Positions 1 through 5,711 of a DNA stretch of 64,000 nucleotides are shown piece after piece. A model generated the notes under the pieces. That model worked only from the letters and a program-made list of their open reading frames with translations, was not told where the DNA came from and did no database searches. Both the position numbers and the translations under genes were made by a program. The stretch's first letter is position 1; every line of letters begins with the position of its first letter. Source of the stretch: a virus; IMG/VR virus record IMGVR_UViG_3300014913_000007, positions 89,390 to 153,389 of that record; one strand, 5' to 3'.

Positions 1-405
1 TTGGTCATCAGTAAGCGAGTTAATTGCCAAATTTAAATCATTTGATCCAGTAGTGGTTAAGATAACGTCTGGTATCTCAAATCTTAGTTCCTCAATGTCT
101 TGTAAAATACTTGAGTATTCTCCAGCCTCTACTGAAGCTATTAACTGATCTACATATAACTTAGTTGCAGCTTCAGAGTCTGTGGTGGGGTTTGGTAATT
201 GACTAAGTATTTGATTATTAAAGTCTACAGCATCCTGAGGAGGATATTTGTACCACTCATCTGCTGCAGCTCCAGAACTTGTAGCTCCAGAACTTGTAAC
301 TGCCTCTGAATCTCGGTATCTACCTCCAACAGCTAATAGTTCCTCTCCTCGCTGAATTACTCTAGATTCAGGTGTTACTTGTGGATCTACTTTATAATTT
401 GACAT
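1..405 (-). CDS. Tail-fibre-like protein, C-terminus outside window
   Basis: The reading frame is open from an ATG at 405 down to base 1, 135 codons with no stop, so the gene runs off the window. The translation starts MSNYKVDPQV and has a short TSSGA direct repeat near residue 40. It carries the motif AATKLYVDQ, a hallmark of phage tail-fibre and baseplate-attached proteins, where it precedes a coiled segment. The same motif (AATKQYVD) occurs in the fibre-like gene near 56.2 kb. A structural role is inferred from that motif only; no receptor domain is visible in this part. Confidence 0.6.
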   Translation of the reverse strand, partial: MSNYKVDPQVTPESRVIQRGEELLAVGGRYRDSEAVTSSGATSSGAAADEWYKYPPQDAVDFNNQILSQLPNPTTDSEAATKLYVDQLIASVEAGEYSSILQDIEELRFEIPDVILTTTGSNDLNLAINSLTDDQ

Positions 406-445
406 AATTATTATTATTCCCTCATATTAAAATTTCTTTTAATAT

Positions 446-456
446 TCTATAGTACA
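446..456 (-). promoter_or_regulatory. TGTAC plus -10-like box (minus strand)
   Basis: On the minus strand the bases read TGTAC followed by TATAGA, 41 bases upstream of the fibre-like gene starting at 405. No good -35 box lies at the usual distance. It matches the TGTAC/-10 element seen at other phage promoters in this window, so it is offered as the probable promoter of that gene. Confidence 0.35.
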
Positions 457-475
457 TTACCAAGTTAAATATTTC

Positions 476-504
476 TTGACATACGTTAATATCTGTACTA
501 TAGT
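476..504 (+). promoter_or_regulatory. Housekeeping-type promoter, TTGACA-17-TATAGT
   Basis: TTGACA at 476-481 and TATAGT at 499-504 are separated by exactly 17 bases. The -10 box sits inside a perfect 14-base palindrome (TGTACTATAGTACA, 495-508). It would drive the plus-strand genes at 511-1164 and perhaps the two tRNAs that follow. Confidence 0.7.
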
Positions 505-510
505 ACATTT

Positions 511-594
511 ATGATGTTATCTATTTGTAACATATCTTTTGACTTTGCCGTATTCAACGGTACAGGAATCACCTCGGGAACTGGCACACATTAA
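511..594 (+). CDS. Possible 27-residue leaderless peptide
   Basis: An ATG lies exactly six bases after the TATAGT box, i.e. at the predicted transcription start, and opens a 27-codon frame ending in TAA. The peptide (MMLSICNISF...) has no recognisable domain. There is no Shine-Dalgarno site, so translation would have to be leaderless. It could equally be untranslated leader. Listed because the same promoter-to-ATG spacing recurs at longer genes nearby. Confidence 0.2.
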   Translation: MMLSICNISFDFAVFNGTGITSGTGTH

Positions 595-685
595 GTGTAA
601 ACTGTCAGGATCCATCTAACAAATAAGTTTAAAATTTAATCTGGATACTGGCGGTACTAATATGATCGTATTTGGAGTTTGTTAC

Positions 686-1021
686 ATGAGTAGATCACGT
701 AGAAAAAAACCTATCATCAGACACGGTGGTAGTGATAAGTGGTGGAGAAGGAACTACAATCGTAAACTAAGAAGAGCTAATAAGGTACTCTTACAGAAAC
801 AGAAGGAAGATTTCCTACCTAAATTAGTTAGAGAAGTTAGTAATGTTTGGGATAGTAGTAGAGATTGTACTTTTAGATTTACTTATCTAAAGGATGGTAA
901 CTTATGTCATCTAAGTAACGTTGGATTCTGGGCTGATTTTTATGGAGTATCTATAGAAGAGTATATAGAGAAAGAAAAGAAAGAAGCTAAGGAGGAATAC
1001 AACAAATGGATGAGGAAGTAG
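686..1021 (+). CDS. Small basic phage protein, function unknown
   Basis: Encodes 111 residues from ATG 686. An in-frame ATG at 662 exists, but GGAG at 673-676 is correctly spaced for 686, so the shorter form is preferred. The N-terminus is strongly basic (RSRRKK, then WWRRNYNRKLRRANK), the middle has aromatic residues around GFWADFYG, and the C-terminus is a Lys/Glu-rich helix. It looks like a nucleic-acid-binding phage protein, but no named family is recognised. The next gene starts inside its last codons. Confidence 0.6.
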   Translation: MSRSRRKKPIIRHGGSDKWWRRNYNRKLRRANKVLLQKQKEDFLPKLVREVSNVWDSSRDCTFRFTYLKDGNLCHLSNVGFWADFYGVSIEEYIEKEKKEAKEEYNKWMRK

Positions 1022-1164
1022 AGTACAAGAAAACTAACAGGGAGAAGGTACAGACTCCTAAGTTAGGTATATTCTATTGCACATGTGATAGAGCTTTAGT
1101 AGGAAAGGGGAGGAAGTGTAAGTTTTGCGGGACTAGAGATCCTGGTAAAACATTTAAAAAATAA
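1006..1164 (+). CDS. Small zinc-ribbon protein (52 aa)
   Basis: ATG 1006 is preceded by a strong Shine-Dalgarno AAGGAGG at about 989-995 and overlaps the end of the previous gene by 16 bases, so the two are translationally coupled. The 52-residue product contains a CTC motif followed 13 residues later by CKFC, a Cys4 zinc-binding pattern, and ends in a basic tail. Such tiny zinc ribbons are common in phages; function unknown. The tRNA-Gly gene begins three bases after the stop codon. Confidence 0.65.
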   Translation: MDEEVEYKKTNREKVQTPKLGIFYCTCDRALVGKGRKCKFCGTRDPGKTFKK

Positions 1165-1167
1165 TAT

Positions 1168-1240
1168 CCTGGAATGAGGTTAATGGTTAGCCTGTCTGAC
1201 TTCCAATCAGAATGCGTCAGTTCGAATCTGGCTTCCAGGA
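1168..1240 (+). tRNA. tRNA-Gly (anticodon TCC)
   Basis: Acceptor arms CCTGGAA and TTCCAGG pair over seven bases with discriminator A. The anticodon stem TCTGA/TCAGA closes loop CTTCCAA, anticodon TCC, reading GGA. The T arm is GTCAG-TTCGAAT-CTGGC. All four arms can be drawn. No encoded CCA. Confidence 0.9.
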
Positions 1241-1245
1241 CTCCT

Positions 1246-1318
1246 GCTCGAATAGTATAAGTGGGCAATACACTGGTTTTGTAATCCAGAATTTTCGGAT
1301 CGTGGCCGAATTCGAGCT
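1246..1318 (+). tRNA. tRNA-Thr (anticodon TGT), slightly aberrant
   Basis: Acceptor arms GCTCGAA and TTCGAGC pair perfectly. The anticodon loop TTTGTAA gives TGT, reading ACA. The top anticodon pair is T-T, leaving four good pairs (CTGG/CCAG). The T stem TTCGG/CCGAA is perfect, but the T loop is ATCGTGG and lacks the usual T54 and A58. It may be functional but has drifted. Confidence 0.75.
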
Positions 1319-1324
1319 AATTAT

Positions 1325-1353
1325 TTGACATTACTTAGTATTTATAATATAAT
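1325..1353 (+). promoter_or_regulatory. Consensus promoter TTGACA-17-TATAAT
   Basis: TTGACA at 1325-1330, a 17-base spacer and TATAAT at 1348-1353 form a perfect housekeeping-sigma promoter. The ATG of the HNH reading frame begins six bases after the -10 box, so the transcript would begin at the start codon. Confidence 0.85.
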
Positions 1354-1359
1354 AGTTAA

Positions 1360-1728
1360 ATGTCCAAACTTAAAGTCTGTAAACAATGTGGAAAAACTTT
1401 CCCCAAATCAGGTATGTACTTAGGTAAGTGAAGGAACTTCTGTAATAGGAGTTACTTTCTTTTATGCTCCTCAACTAGGTTGGCCAGACAGTATTTACTG
1501 GAGAAACATGGAAACAAGTGTTTTCAATGTGAAGTAACCGGATGGAATGGACGGCCAGGACCTGTAGTTTTAGATCATATAAATGGAAACCCTTATGATC
1601 ATAGTTTAGAAAATATTAGATTGCTCTGTTGTAATTGTGATGCACAAACTAATACATATAAAAACAAAAATAAAGGTAAAGGCAGGCACACTAGGAGATT
1701 ACGATACAAACAAGGTAAAAGCTACTAA
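1360..1728 (+). pseudogene. HNH homing endonuclease interrupted by in-frame TGA
   Basis: A single frame runs from ATG 1360 to TAA 1728 with one stop, TGA at 1429-1431 (codon 24). Before the stop are a CKQC zinc knuckle and a basic stretch; after it follow FCNRS, then the HNH core: CFQC, LDHINGNPYDHS, and NIRLLCCNC. The parts together match a free-standing phage HNH nuclease. TGA is a genuine stop in this genome (it ends recA), so the gene is probably inactivated by one nonsense change; a TTG at 1480 would allow only a C-terminal piece. Read-through cannot be excluded. Confidence 0.75.
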
Positions 1729-1759
1729 TAGCTAACTCAACTCTCAGCTTCAGCTCCAT

Positions 1760-2065
1760 TTATTTTGGTAATAAAGTCTCAACGAGTACATGATAATCTC
1801 CGAATATAATACATGTACCATAGTCATTAATAGAAAACTGACCAAAATTAGGTGATATACCTTCCACACTCTCCTTAAAATAACTAAAGGGTACTTCAAG
1901 CAAGGAACTATTTCCCATACATAATACAACCTCTTCAGTGTTTACATCTATAAACCCACTTATTACATGCTTCTCTGGGTTATCTTTCTTTAATACTTTA
2001 GTTATATTATTAGGATCTAATTTTGCTCTTCTACTAATCATATGTTCCTCACTCAATGTATTCAT
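1760..2065 (-). CDS. DUF2442-like small protein
   Basis: Encodes 101 residues from ATG 2065. The C-terminal half contains VPFSYFKE and then a block ending GTCIIFGDYHVLVETLL, resembling the DUF2442 pattern in which a short tryptophan/aspartate strand is followed by a strand ending near a Leu-Leu. Homologues often accompany toxin-antitoxin genes, but no toxin partner is adjacent. Family assignment is tentative. A TTGACA-17-TATTAA promoter lies upstream. Confidence 0.45.
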   Translation of the reverse strand: MNTLSEEHMISRRAKLDPNNITKVLKKDNPEKHVISGFIDVNTEEVVLCMGNSSLLEVPFSYFKESVEGISPNFGQFSINDYGTCIIFGDYHVLVETLLPK

Positions 2066-2094
2066 TAGTTATTACAAAATAAGCTAGTAATATA

Positions 2095-2123
2095 TTAATA
2101 CATAATTTAAAGATAAATGTCAA
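2095..2123 (-). promoter_or_regulatory. Minus-strand promoter TTGACA-17-TATTAA
   Basis: Read on the minus strand, TTGACA (2118-2123) is followed after 17 bases by TATTAA (2095-2100). It lies 30 bases upstream of the gene starting at 2065. Confidence 0.6.
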
Positions 2124-2149
2124 GTTACCATGTATTATATGTACCATAG

Positions 2150-2160
2150 TGTACTATAAT
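2150..2160 (+). promoter_or_regulatory. TGTAC-TATAAT box, leaderless start
   Basis: TGTAC directly abuts TATAAT (2155-2160), and the ATG of the next gene lies exactly six bases later at 2167. No convincing -35 hexamer is visible. There is no Shine-Dalgarno site. Confidence 0.55.
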
Positions 2161-2166
2161 ATAAGT

Positions 2167-2529
2167 ATGGATATATTCCAATTAATCAAACAATGCTTAG
2201 AAACAGCTGAGGATACACCACATTTAAGCGTACTGGACGATTACATGCTATCTTATACCCTGGACCCAGATGATGAAGATCTAGCCACAGCGAGAGAATA
2301 TGACCTTGATCGAGTAACTTATAAAGGATTAATAGAAGGTGAACAAATATTTATAGGACCAGATAGACAACCTATAGCACTTAAAGAGTCTGAATATAAA
2401 AAGAAATGGGTGATGATTTCAACTACTAAATTAAAAGGACAAATATTACTTGCTGAATATGAAAAGCTAATCCAGCAAGTTTATAATCAGTTACCTGAAG
2501 CTTTGAAAGATAAAGTCTTTATTAAATAA
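2167..2529 (+). CDS. Hypothetical protein, acidic, 120 aa
   Basis: The chosen start is ATG 2167, because the upstream GTG at 2149 lies within the -10 promoter region. The product is acidic in its first half (DYMLSYTLDPDDEDLATAREYD) and ends in a helix-rich segment. No domain is recognised. The gene is transcribed alone and lies convergent with the next minus-strand gene; its message would begin at the ATG. Confidence 0.55.
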   Translation: MDIFQLIKQCLETAEDTPHLSVLDDYMLSYTLDPDDEDLATAREYDLDRVTYKGLIEGEQIFIGPDRQPIALKESEYKKKWVMISTTKLKGQILLAEYEKLIQQVYNQLPEALKDKVFIK

Positions 2530-2531
2530 TA

Positions 2532-2861
2532 CTAAAAAGCAAAGCATTCAAAATAAAATGCTGAATCAGATGGGGAGGAACTTATTCTTCTAGTACCTAC
2601 TCTAATAGTATTAATATCTGAACTATTAGTTAATTCTCTCCAACCAGTTACAGAACCATTGGAACTTTGCTGCTGATCTTCAAAAGATCTAAACTGTGTT
2701 TCAGGATCATTTCCTACATTACCCGTGAACATTCTTATAAGTTGCACTCTTTTACCAAAATTATGATTAAAATAATATTGAATTTCCGAAGTAGAGGTAC
2801 TCCTGGTTAATACCTCAGATTGATAATGTAAAACATTACTTTCATTTGTTAATCTAATCAT
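2532..2861 (-). CDS. Hypothetical protein, Ser/Thr-rich
   Basis: Encodes 109 residues rich in Ser, Thr, Asn and Gln (for example STSTSEIQYYF and QQQSSNGS), a composition typical of phage structural or surface-exposed proteins. No motif identifies it. It is convergent with the preceding plus-strand gene, with only two bases between the stop codons. Confidence 0.5.
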   Translation of the reverse strand: MIRLTNESNVLHYQSEVLTRSTSTSEIQYYFNHNFGKRVQLIRMFTGNVGNDPETQFRSFEDQQQSSNGSVTGWRELTNSSDINTIRVGTRRISSSPSDSAFYFECFAF

Positions 2862-2932
2862 AATATAATTCCTCGTATTTATTATCTATTCTTTATATAT
2901 ATAGTATAGAAGTAATATTTTTAATATAATAT

Positions 2933-2961
2933 TTGACATTAATTTTTATTTGTACTATGAT
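2933..2961 (+). promoter_or_regulatory. Promoter of the tRNA cluster, TTGACA-17-TATGAT
   Basis: TTGACA at 2933-2938 and TATGAT at 2956-2961 are separated by 17 bases. TGTAC directly precedes the -10 box. It faces the six tRNA genes that start at 3106. Confidence 0.8.
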
Positions 2962-2970
2962 CTATTTGTT

Positions 2971-3057
2971 ATGTTAATATCAACTCTAAAACATATACTA
3001 TTCGATATAAAGCGGTTCCATAACCGCCATAAAAGACGCTTTGCGTCTACAATATAA
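2971..3057 (+). CDS. Possible 28-residue basic leader peptide
   Basis: The first ATG after the tRNA-cluster promoter opens a 28-codon frame ending at TAA 3057. The C-terminal half is basic (KRFHNRHKRRFAS) and is encoded by the two hairpins in the leader. No Shine-Dalgarno site is visible. It may be a leader peptide or chance. Confidence 0.2.
   Translation: MLISTLKHILFDIKRFHNRHKRRFASTI
3012..3048 (+). promoter_or_regulatory. Two tandem hairpins in the tRNA leader
   Basis: GCGGTT-CCAT-AACCGC (3012-3027) and AGACGC-TTT-GCGTCT (3034-3048) are two perfect six-base-pair stems seven bases apart, between promoter and first tRNA. No T run follows, so they are not classical terminators. They could be RNA-processing or stabilising structures. 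Confidence 0.6.
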
Positions 3058-3105
3058 TCAAACAAACAATTCAATTAGGGTAGAAGTAATTAAGTAAATA
3101 AATTT

Positions 3106-3174
3106 GGCTGTATAGGTTAATGGTAGACTAGGAGACTGTCGATCTCTTTGCCGGGTTCGATTCCCGTACAGCCG
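3106..3174 (+). tRNA. tRNA-Asp (anticodon GTC)
   Basis: Acceptor GGCTGTA/TACAGCC, discriminator G. Anticodon loop CTGTCGA, anticodon GTC, closed by GGAGA/TCTCT. T arm CGGG-TTCGATT-CCCG. First gene of the six-gene cluster. Confidence 0.9.
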
Positions 3175-3180
3175 TTCTTT

Positions 3181-3254
3181 TAGGGAGATAGCTCAATGGT
3201 TGGAGCACTCGGCTCGTATCCGAATGGTTACGGGTTCAAGTCCGGCCTCCCTAC
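3181..3254 (+). tRNA. tRNA-Thr (anticodon CGT), imperfect stems
   Basis: Acceptor TAGGGAG/CTCCCTA pairs perfectly and the D stem GCTC/GAGC is intact. Anticodon loop CTCGTAT gives CGT, reading ACG. The base of the anticodon stem is a C-A mismatch, and the T stem (ACGGG/CCGGC) has two mismatches, so this copy may be weakened. Confidence 0.7.
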
Positions 3255-3290
3255 TTTTTAAAGTAAACTATTCTTTACATTATACCAACT

Positions 3291-3345
3291 TAATGTATAG
3301 AATACTAGACATTATCTGCTATACTGTCTAAGATTCTATACATTA
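3291..3345. repeat. Long inverted repeat / 55-base hairpin
   Basis: TAATGTATAGAAT (3291-3303) and TAGACA (3306-3311) are mirrored by TGTCTA (3325-3330) and ATTCTATACATTA (3333-3345). This gives 19 base pairs interrupted only by a 2x2 internal loop, with a 13-base apical loop. It lies between two tRNA genes and has no T run after it. Confidence 0.85.
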
Positions 3346-3354
3346 TAGCATTTT

Positions 3355-3428
3355 GCTGCAGTAGTCTAACTGGATAGGCATCTCGCTTCTAACGAGACAA
3401 TATGAAGGTTCGAGTCCTTCCTGCAGTG
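3355..3428 (+). tRNA. tRNA-Arg (anticodon TCT)
   Basis: Acceptor GCTGCAG/CTGCAGT with one G-T pair. Anticodon stem TCTCG/CGAGA, loop CTTCTAA, anticodon TCT, reading AGA, a codon favoured by AT-rich genes. T arm GAAGG-TTCGAGT-CCTTC. Confidence 0.9.
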
Positions 3429-3437
3429 CTTTATATG

Positions 3438-3510
3438 GTGACCATAACTTAACTGGTTAAAGTGCCTGACTGTGAATCAGGTGATTCGGGTTCAAATCCC
3501 GATGGTCACA
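3438..3510 (+). tRNA. tRNA-His (anticodon GTG)
   Basis: Acceptor GTGACCA/TGGTCAC pairs perfectly; a G precedes the first base, as expected for the extra 5' G of tRNA-His, though the facing base is A. Anticodon stem CCTGA/TCAGG, loop CTGTGAA. T arm CGGG-TTCAAAT-CCCG. Confidence 0.9.
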
Positions 3511-3516
3511 CCCTTT

Positions 3517-3589
3517 GCCCTGGTAGTATAATCAGATAAAACACTCAGCTACGAACTGAGAGATGAAGGTGCAAGTCCTTCCTAGGGTG
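3517..3589 (+). tRNA. tRNA-Arg (anticodon ACG), CCA encoded next
   Basis: Acceptor GCCCTGG/CTAGGGT with two G-T pairs, discriminator G. Anticodon stem CTCAG/CTGAG, loop CTACGAA, anticodon ACG. T loop begins TGC rather than TTC. Bases 3590-3592 are CCA, the only encoded CCA tail in the cluster. Confidence 0.88.
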
Positions 3590-3597
3590 CCAATTAT

Positions 3598-3668
3598 TCC
3601 CTCTTAATGTAACGGTAGCATACCTGGCTTTTAACCAGTTTGTGGGAGTTCAAATCTCTCAGGGGGAA
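3598..3668 (+). tRNA. tRNA-Lys (anticodon TTT)
   Basis: Acceptor TCCCTCT/AGGGGGA with one T-G pair, discriminator A. Anticodon loop CTTTTAA, anticodon TTT; four good stem pairs (CTGG/CCAG). T arm GGGAG-TTCAAAT-CTCTC. Last gene of the cluster. Confidence 0.85.
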
Positions 3669-3706
3669 CTTTTTCAATTTCTAAGTATTAACTAAGTGCT
3701 ATACAC

Positions 3707-3919
3707 TTACTGACTTCCCCACTGTGCAAAACCTGTGGGAGAGTTATAAATTGTAGGTTCTTTGGTAATATCTTCGGATACACTAAAACTATCAGGATAT
3801 CTTCTCAACAAAATTTCTCTCGCCTGTTCAACGCTCTCTGCCAAAGCGAACATTATTCCTGCTTTCCAGTCCCAGAGAACATCTTCCCATACGTATAGTT
3901 TTAGGTTTTTATTCTTCAT
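3707..3919 (-). CDS. Small conserved-looking phage protein, unknown
   Basis: Encodes 70 residues beginning MKNKNLKLYVWEDVLWDWKA, followed by a helix (ALAESVEQAREILLRRYP). The Trp-rich start and the ordered helix suggest a folded domain of a type frequent in phage small-gene clusters, but no function is known to me. Its start overlaps the end of the upstream gene by 11 bases, so it belongs to the minus-strand operon running down to the tRNA region. Confidence 0.55.
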   Translation of the reverse strand: MKNKNLKLYVWEDVLWDWKAGIMFALAESVEQAREILLRRYPDSFSVSEDITKEPTIYNSPTGFAQWGSQ

Positions 3920-4322
3920 CTGACCATTTACCAGTTAGTTTAAAGTGCATTAGTTCACCAGTAAGCTCACTGCTACCACATAGAACTGGTACTCCAAGTT
4001 CTACACAGAGTTCTACTTCTTCACGCATACCTCCAGATACCTTATCACCGTAAAGCCAAAGCTCGTCAAAGCCTCCTCGTCTAAACATTGCCTTGTTTGC
4101 TTCTATTCCCAATCTTCTCTCTTCTGGAATGTTATCATCTAAATAAAGAAGTGGGACTATGTAGGGAGCTAATGGGATAATATTTGGAGAATTTTTATGT
4201 ATTTCCTCACATATATCTTTTACACGATCAATATTACCAGAAATATCTCCAGACACCGGATGAGCTATATAAACCATTAGTTTCTCTTTTTTTGTCTCTT
4301 TAACTTCTGTTTTACCAAACAT
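3909..4322 (-). CDS. DUF7768/DUF4406-type nucleoside deoxyribosyltransferase-like protein
   Basis: From ATG 4322 the product is 137 residues. YIAHPVSGDISGNIDRV near residue 17 is the nucleotide-binding start of the DUF4406/DUF7768 group, related in fold to nucleoside 2-deoxyribosyltransferases; PLAPYI, ERRLGIEAN, DELWLYG and SGGMREEVELC follow in the usual order. GGGAG upstream and the preceding stop at 4324 favour ATG 4322 over 4340. In phages these proteins may act on nucleotides, which fits the dUTPase gene 550 bases upstream. The exact reaction is not known. Confidence 0.7.
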   Translation of the reverse strand: MFGKTEVKETKKEKLMVYIAHPVSGDISGNIDRVKDICEEIHKNSPNIIPLAPYIVPLLYLDDNIPEERRLGIEANKAMFRRGGFDELWLYGDKVSGGMREEVELCVELGVPVLCGSSELTGELMHFKLTGKWSDEE

Positions 4323-4323
4323 T

Positions 4324-4482
4324 TTAGGCTCCCATAGCATGTAAAAAGTAAGTTACACAAAAGATTATAACAGCAATATCAAGTACTATCATTGCAAAAT
4401 TATGTAAAAATTTTCTCCAAAATCCTGCTAAATCTATAACAAAGCTAGCAGATATTTTTAATAGTAATCCTAATTTATACAT
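4324..4482 (-). CDS. Small single-pass membrane protein (52 aa)
   Basis: An ATG at 4482, preceded by GGAGAAGA, overlaps the stop of the upstream gene and opens a 52-codon frame ending one base before the next start. Residues 29-49 (FAMIVLDIAVIIFCVTYFL) form one hydrophobic segment, and the N-terminus is weakly amphipathic with Lys and Arg on one side. The tight spacing on both sides supports a real gene. Phage roles for such proteins include membrane anchors and holin-like or exclusion functions; none can be chosen from sequence. Confidence 0.6.
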   Translation of the reverse strand: MYKLGLLLKISASFVIDLAGFWRKFLHNFAMIVLDIAVIIFCVTYFLHAMGA

Positions 4483-4705
4483 TCTTCTTCTCCTTGGCTT
4501 TGGCCTCTAAAACTTTAAATTCCCTATACTGAGTATCTAATATCTTTAATAAATCAAAATCGTTAAGGAAAAATAGATCAGGTACTTTAGAGTCACAGTC
4601 TATATCAGTCAATAACTGTCCAAACCTTTTATCAGGTCGTTGTCTCCATACCTCTCTCACTGTTGCAAGAACTAGGTCTATTCTTTCGAAGTCTTCATTA
4701 GGCAT
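4475..4705 (-). CDS. DUF1040-like small protein, copy B
   Basis: Encodes 76 residues. The pattern RIDLVLATVREVWRQRPDKRFGQLL, then PDLFFLNDFDLLKIL, matches the upstream neighbour position by position and resembles the YihD/DUF1040 group (helix, PD-R-GQL, F-x-D-x-LL). Overlaps the stop of the neighbour by 28 bases. Function unknown; the C-terminus is Lys-rich. Confidence 0.6.
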   Translation of the reverse strand: MPNEDFERIDLVLATVREVWRQRPDKRFGQLLTDIDCDSKVPDLFFLNDFDLLKILDTQYREFKVLEAKAKEKKNV

Positions 4706-4881
4706 TCTAAAATCTCCAACAATTTTGAATCTTCAAAGTAAAATACTTCAGGTGCTATTAAGTTCTTCTTCTTCTGTCTCATTAAATTTATAAGTATCTG
4801 ACCCAACCTCAAATCTGGCTGAGATTTCCAACGTTCCTCTAACAAGCTTAGTATTTTATCTATTCTTTCTGGATCTCTCAT
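4678..4881 (-). CDS. DUF1040-like small protein, copy A
   Basis: Encodes 67 residues. RIDKILSLLEERWKSQPDLRLGQIL followed by PEVFYFEDSKLLEIL shows the same framework as the next gene, so the pair arose by tandem duplication. The family resemblance is to YihD/DUF1040. Starts within the last codon of the dUTPase gene (four-base overlap), giving translational coupling. Confidence 0.6.
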   Translation of the reverse strand: MRDPERIDKILSLLEERWKSQPDLRLGQILINLMRQKKKNLIAPEVFYFEDSKLLEILECLMKTSKE

Positions 4882-5315
4882 TTACCTGTACTCCCAAAGC
4901 CTGCGGACCCTCTAATAGATTCATCTAACTTATCTACTTCTAAAAGTAGAATCTTACCTGTATTATCCTTCCTTAAAACTAATTGGGCTATTTTATCTCC
5001 CCTGTTTATTTTAAAGAAGGGTAGTTTATTGCTTGCTTTATTGCATTTTAGCCTTACAAAAATTTCTCCGCGATAATTTGGATCAAGTACTCCGGCCATC
5101 ACATGTGCATACTTAGATACAGAAGATCTATCAATGATTTGAAACCAATAACCAGTAGGAGGTTGTATAGCTATACCCGTAGGTACTAGAGTCACGTCAC
5201 CCGGAACCATATCTATATTTGCGTCTGCATAAATATCAATTCCAAGGTCTCCAGGTCTGGGTGGTTTAATCTTATTTAGTGGTTTATTTAAGTACTTAAC
5301 TTTGGTTACAAACAT
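4878..5315 (-). CDS. dut: dUTP diphosphatase (trimeric dUTPase)
   Basis: Hydrolyses dUTP to dUMP and pyrophosphate, keeping uracil out of phage DNA and feeding dTMP synthesis. All five motifs of the trimeric family are present in order in 145 residues: PGDLGIDIYA, DRSSVSK, GVLDPNYRGEI, RGDKIAQLVL and the flexible C-terminal RGSAGFGSTGK. Length is normal for the family. It sits in a minus-strand operon and overlaps the next gene by four bases. Confidence 0.97.
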   Translation of the reverse strand: MFVTKVKYLNKPLNKIKPPRPGDLGIDIYADANIDMVPGDVTLVPTGIAIQPPTGYWFQIIDRSSVSKYAHVMAGVLDPNYRGEIFVRLKCNKASNKLPFFKINRGDKIAQLVLRKDNTGKILLLEVDKLDESIRGSAGFGSTGK

Positions 5316-5321
5316 ATTTAA

Positions 5322-5711
5322 TTAAGCATCCTTTAAAGTTATTATAGACCCTTTTCCTATTTTATTAGTGTCACAGAAATCCTTACGAAGTTCTACTGCT
5401 ACTGTGTAAACTCCATACATTGGAAATACTATTTTTGCACTGTTCTTGTTCATATCTACACTTTCCATAACCACTCCCTGCTGAACATCTTCAGTGTCTA
5501 TCATGTTGAGTAGATATAGAACTCTTAAATCATAAGGTACTCCAGTATTTTCAAATTGAAGTTTCATTGCTGTATCATATTGAAACATGTAACCCTCATT
5601 ACTTGATAAGGTGTTTCCAGATGCTCTTGCTCCCTCTCTATACTCATCTGAAGTTTCTACTTTATTTAGCATTATAGGTATTCCATCTATTATAGCTTTT
5701 TGTTTTAACAT
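5322..5711 (-). CDS. DUF192-like protein
   Basis: ATG 5711 overlaps the upstream TGA (TGATG) and is preferred over the GTG one codon earlier. The 129-residue product follows the DUF192 plan: an early region with EGYMFQYD, then a strand MKLQFENTGVPYDLRVLYL in the place of the usual MKNT-x-xPLDI, a GVVMESVDM strand, and a final VAVELRKDF-x-x-x-NKIGKGSII like the family's helix with a KVGD turn. Function of DUF192 is unknown. The canonical MKNT is altered here. Confidence 0.55.
   Translation of the reverse strand: MLKQKAIIDGIPIMLNKVETSDEYREGARASGNTLSSNEGYMFQYDTAMKLQFENTGVPYDLRVLYLLNMIDTEDVQQGVVMESVDMNKNSAKIVFPMYGVYTVAVELRKDFCDTNKIGKGSIITLKDA

Noticed and set aside
541-660. Possible degraded tRNA in the leader before the gene at 686
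   Set aside because: A short CCGT/ACGG stem is present but acceptor, anticodon and T arms cannot be drawn together.
1074-1268. 64-codon minus-strand reading frame
   Set aside because: It runs antisense across the zinc-ribbon gene and two well-formed tRNAs; no ribosome site.
1429-1431. Alternative genetic code with TGA as Trp
   Set aside because: TGA ends recA and the protein gene at 5711 at sensible places with coupled downstream starts, and TAG ends the RuvC-like gene, so the standard code is in use.
3693-3709. TAAGTG-CTATA-CACTTA hairpin as terminator of the tRNA cluster
   Set aside because: The stem is short and AT-rich, and no T run follows on either strand; it overlaps a stop codon.
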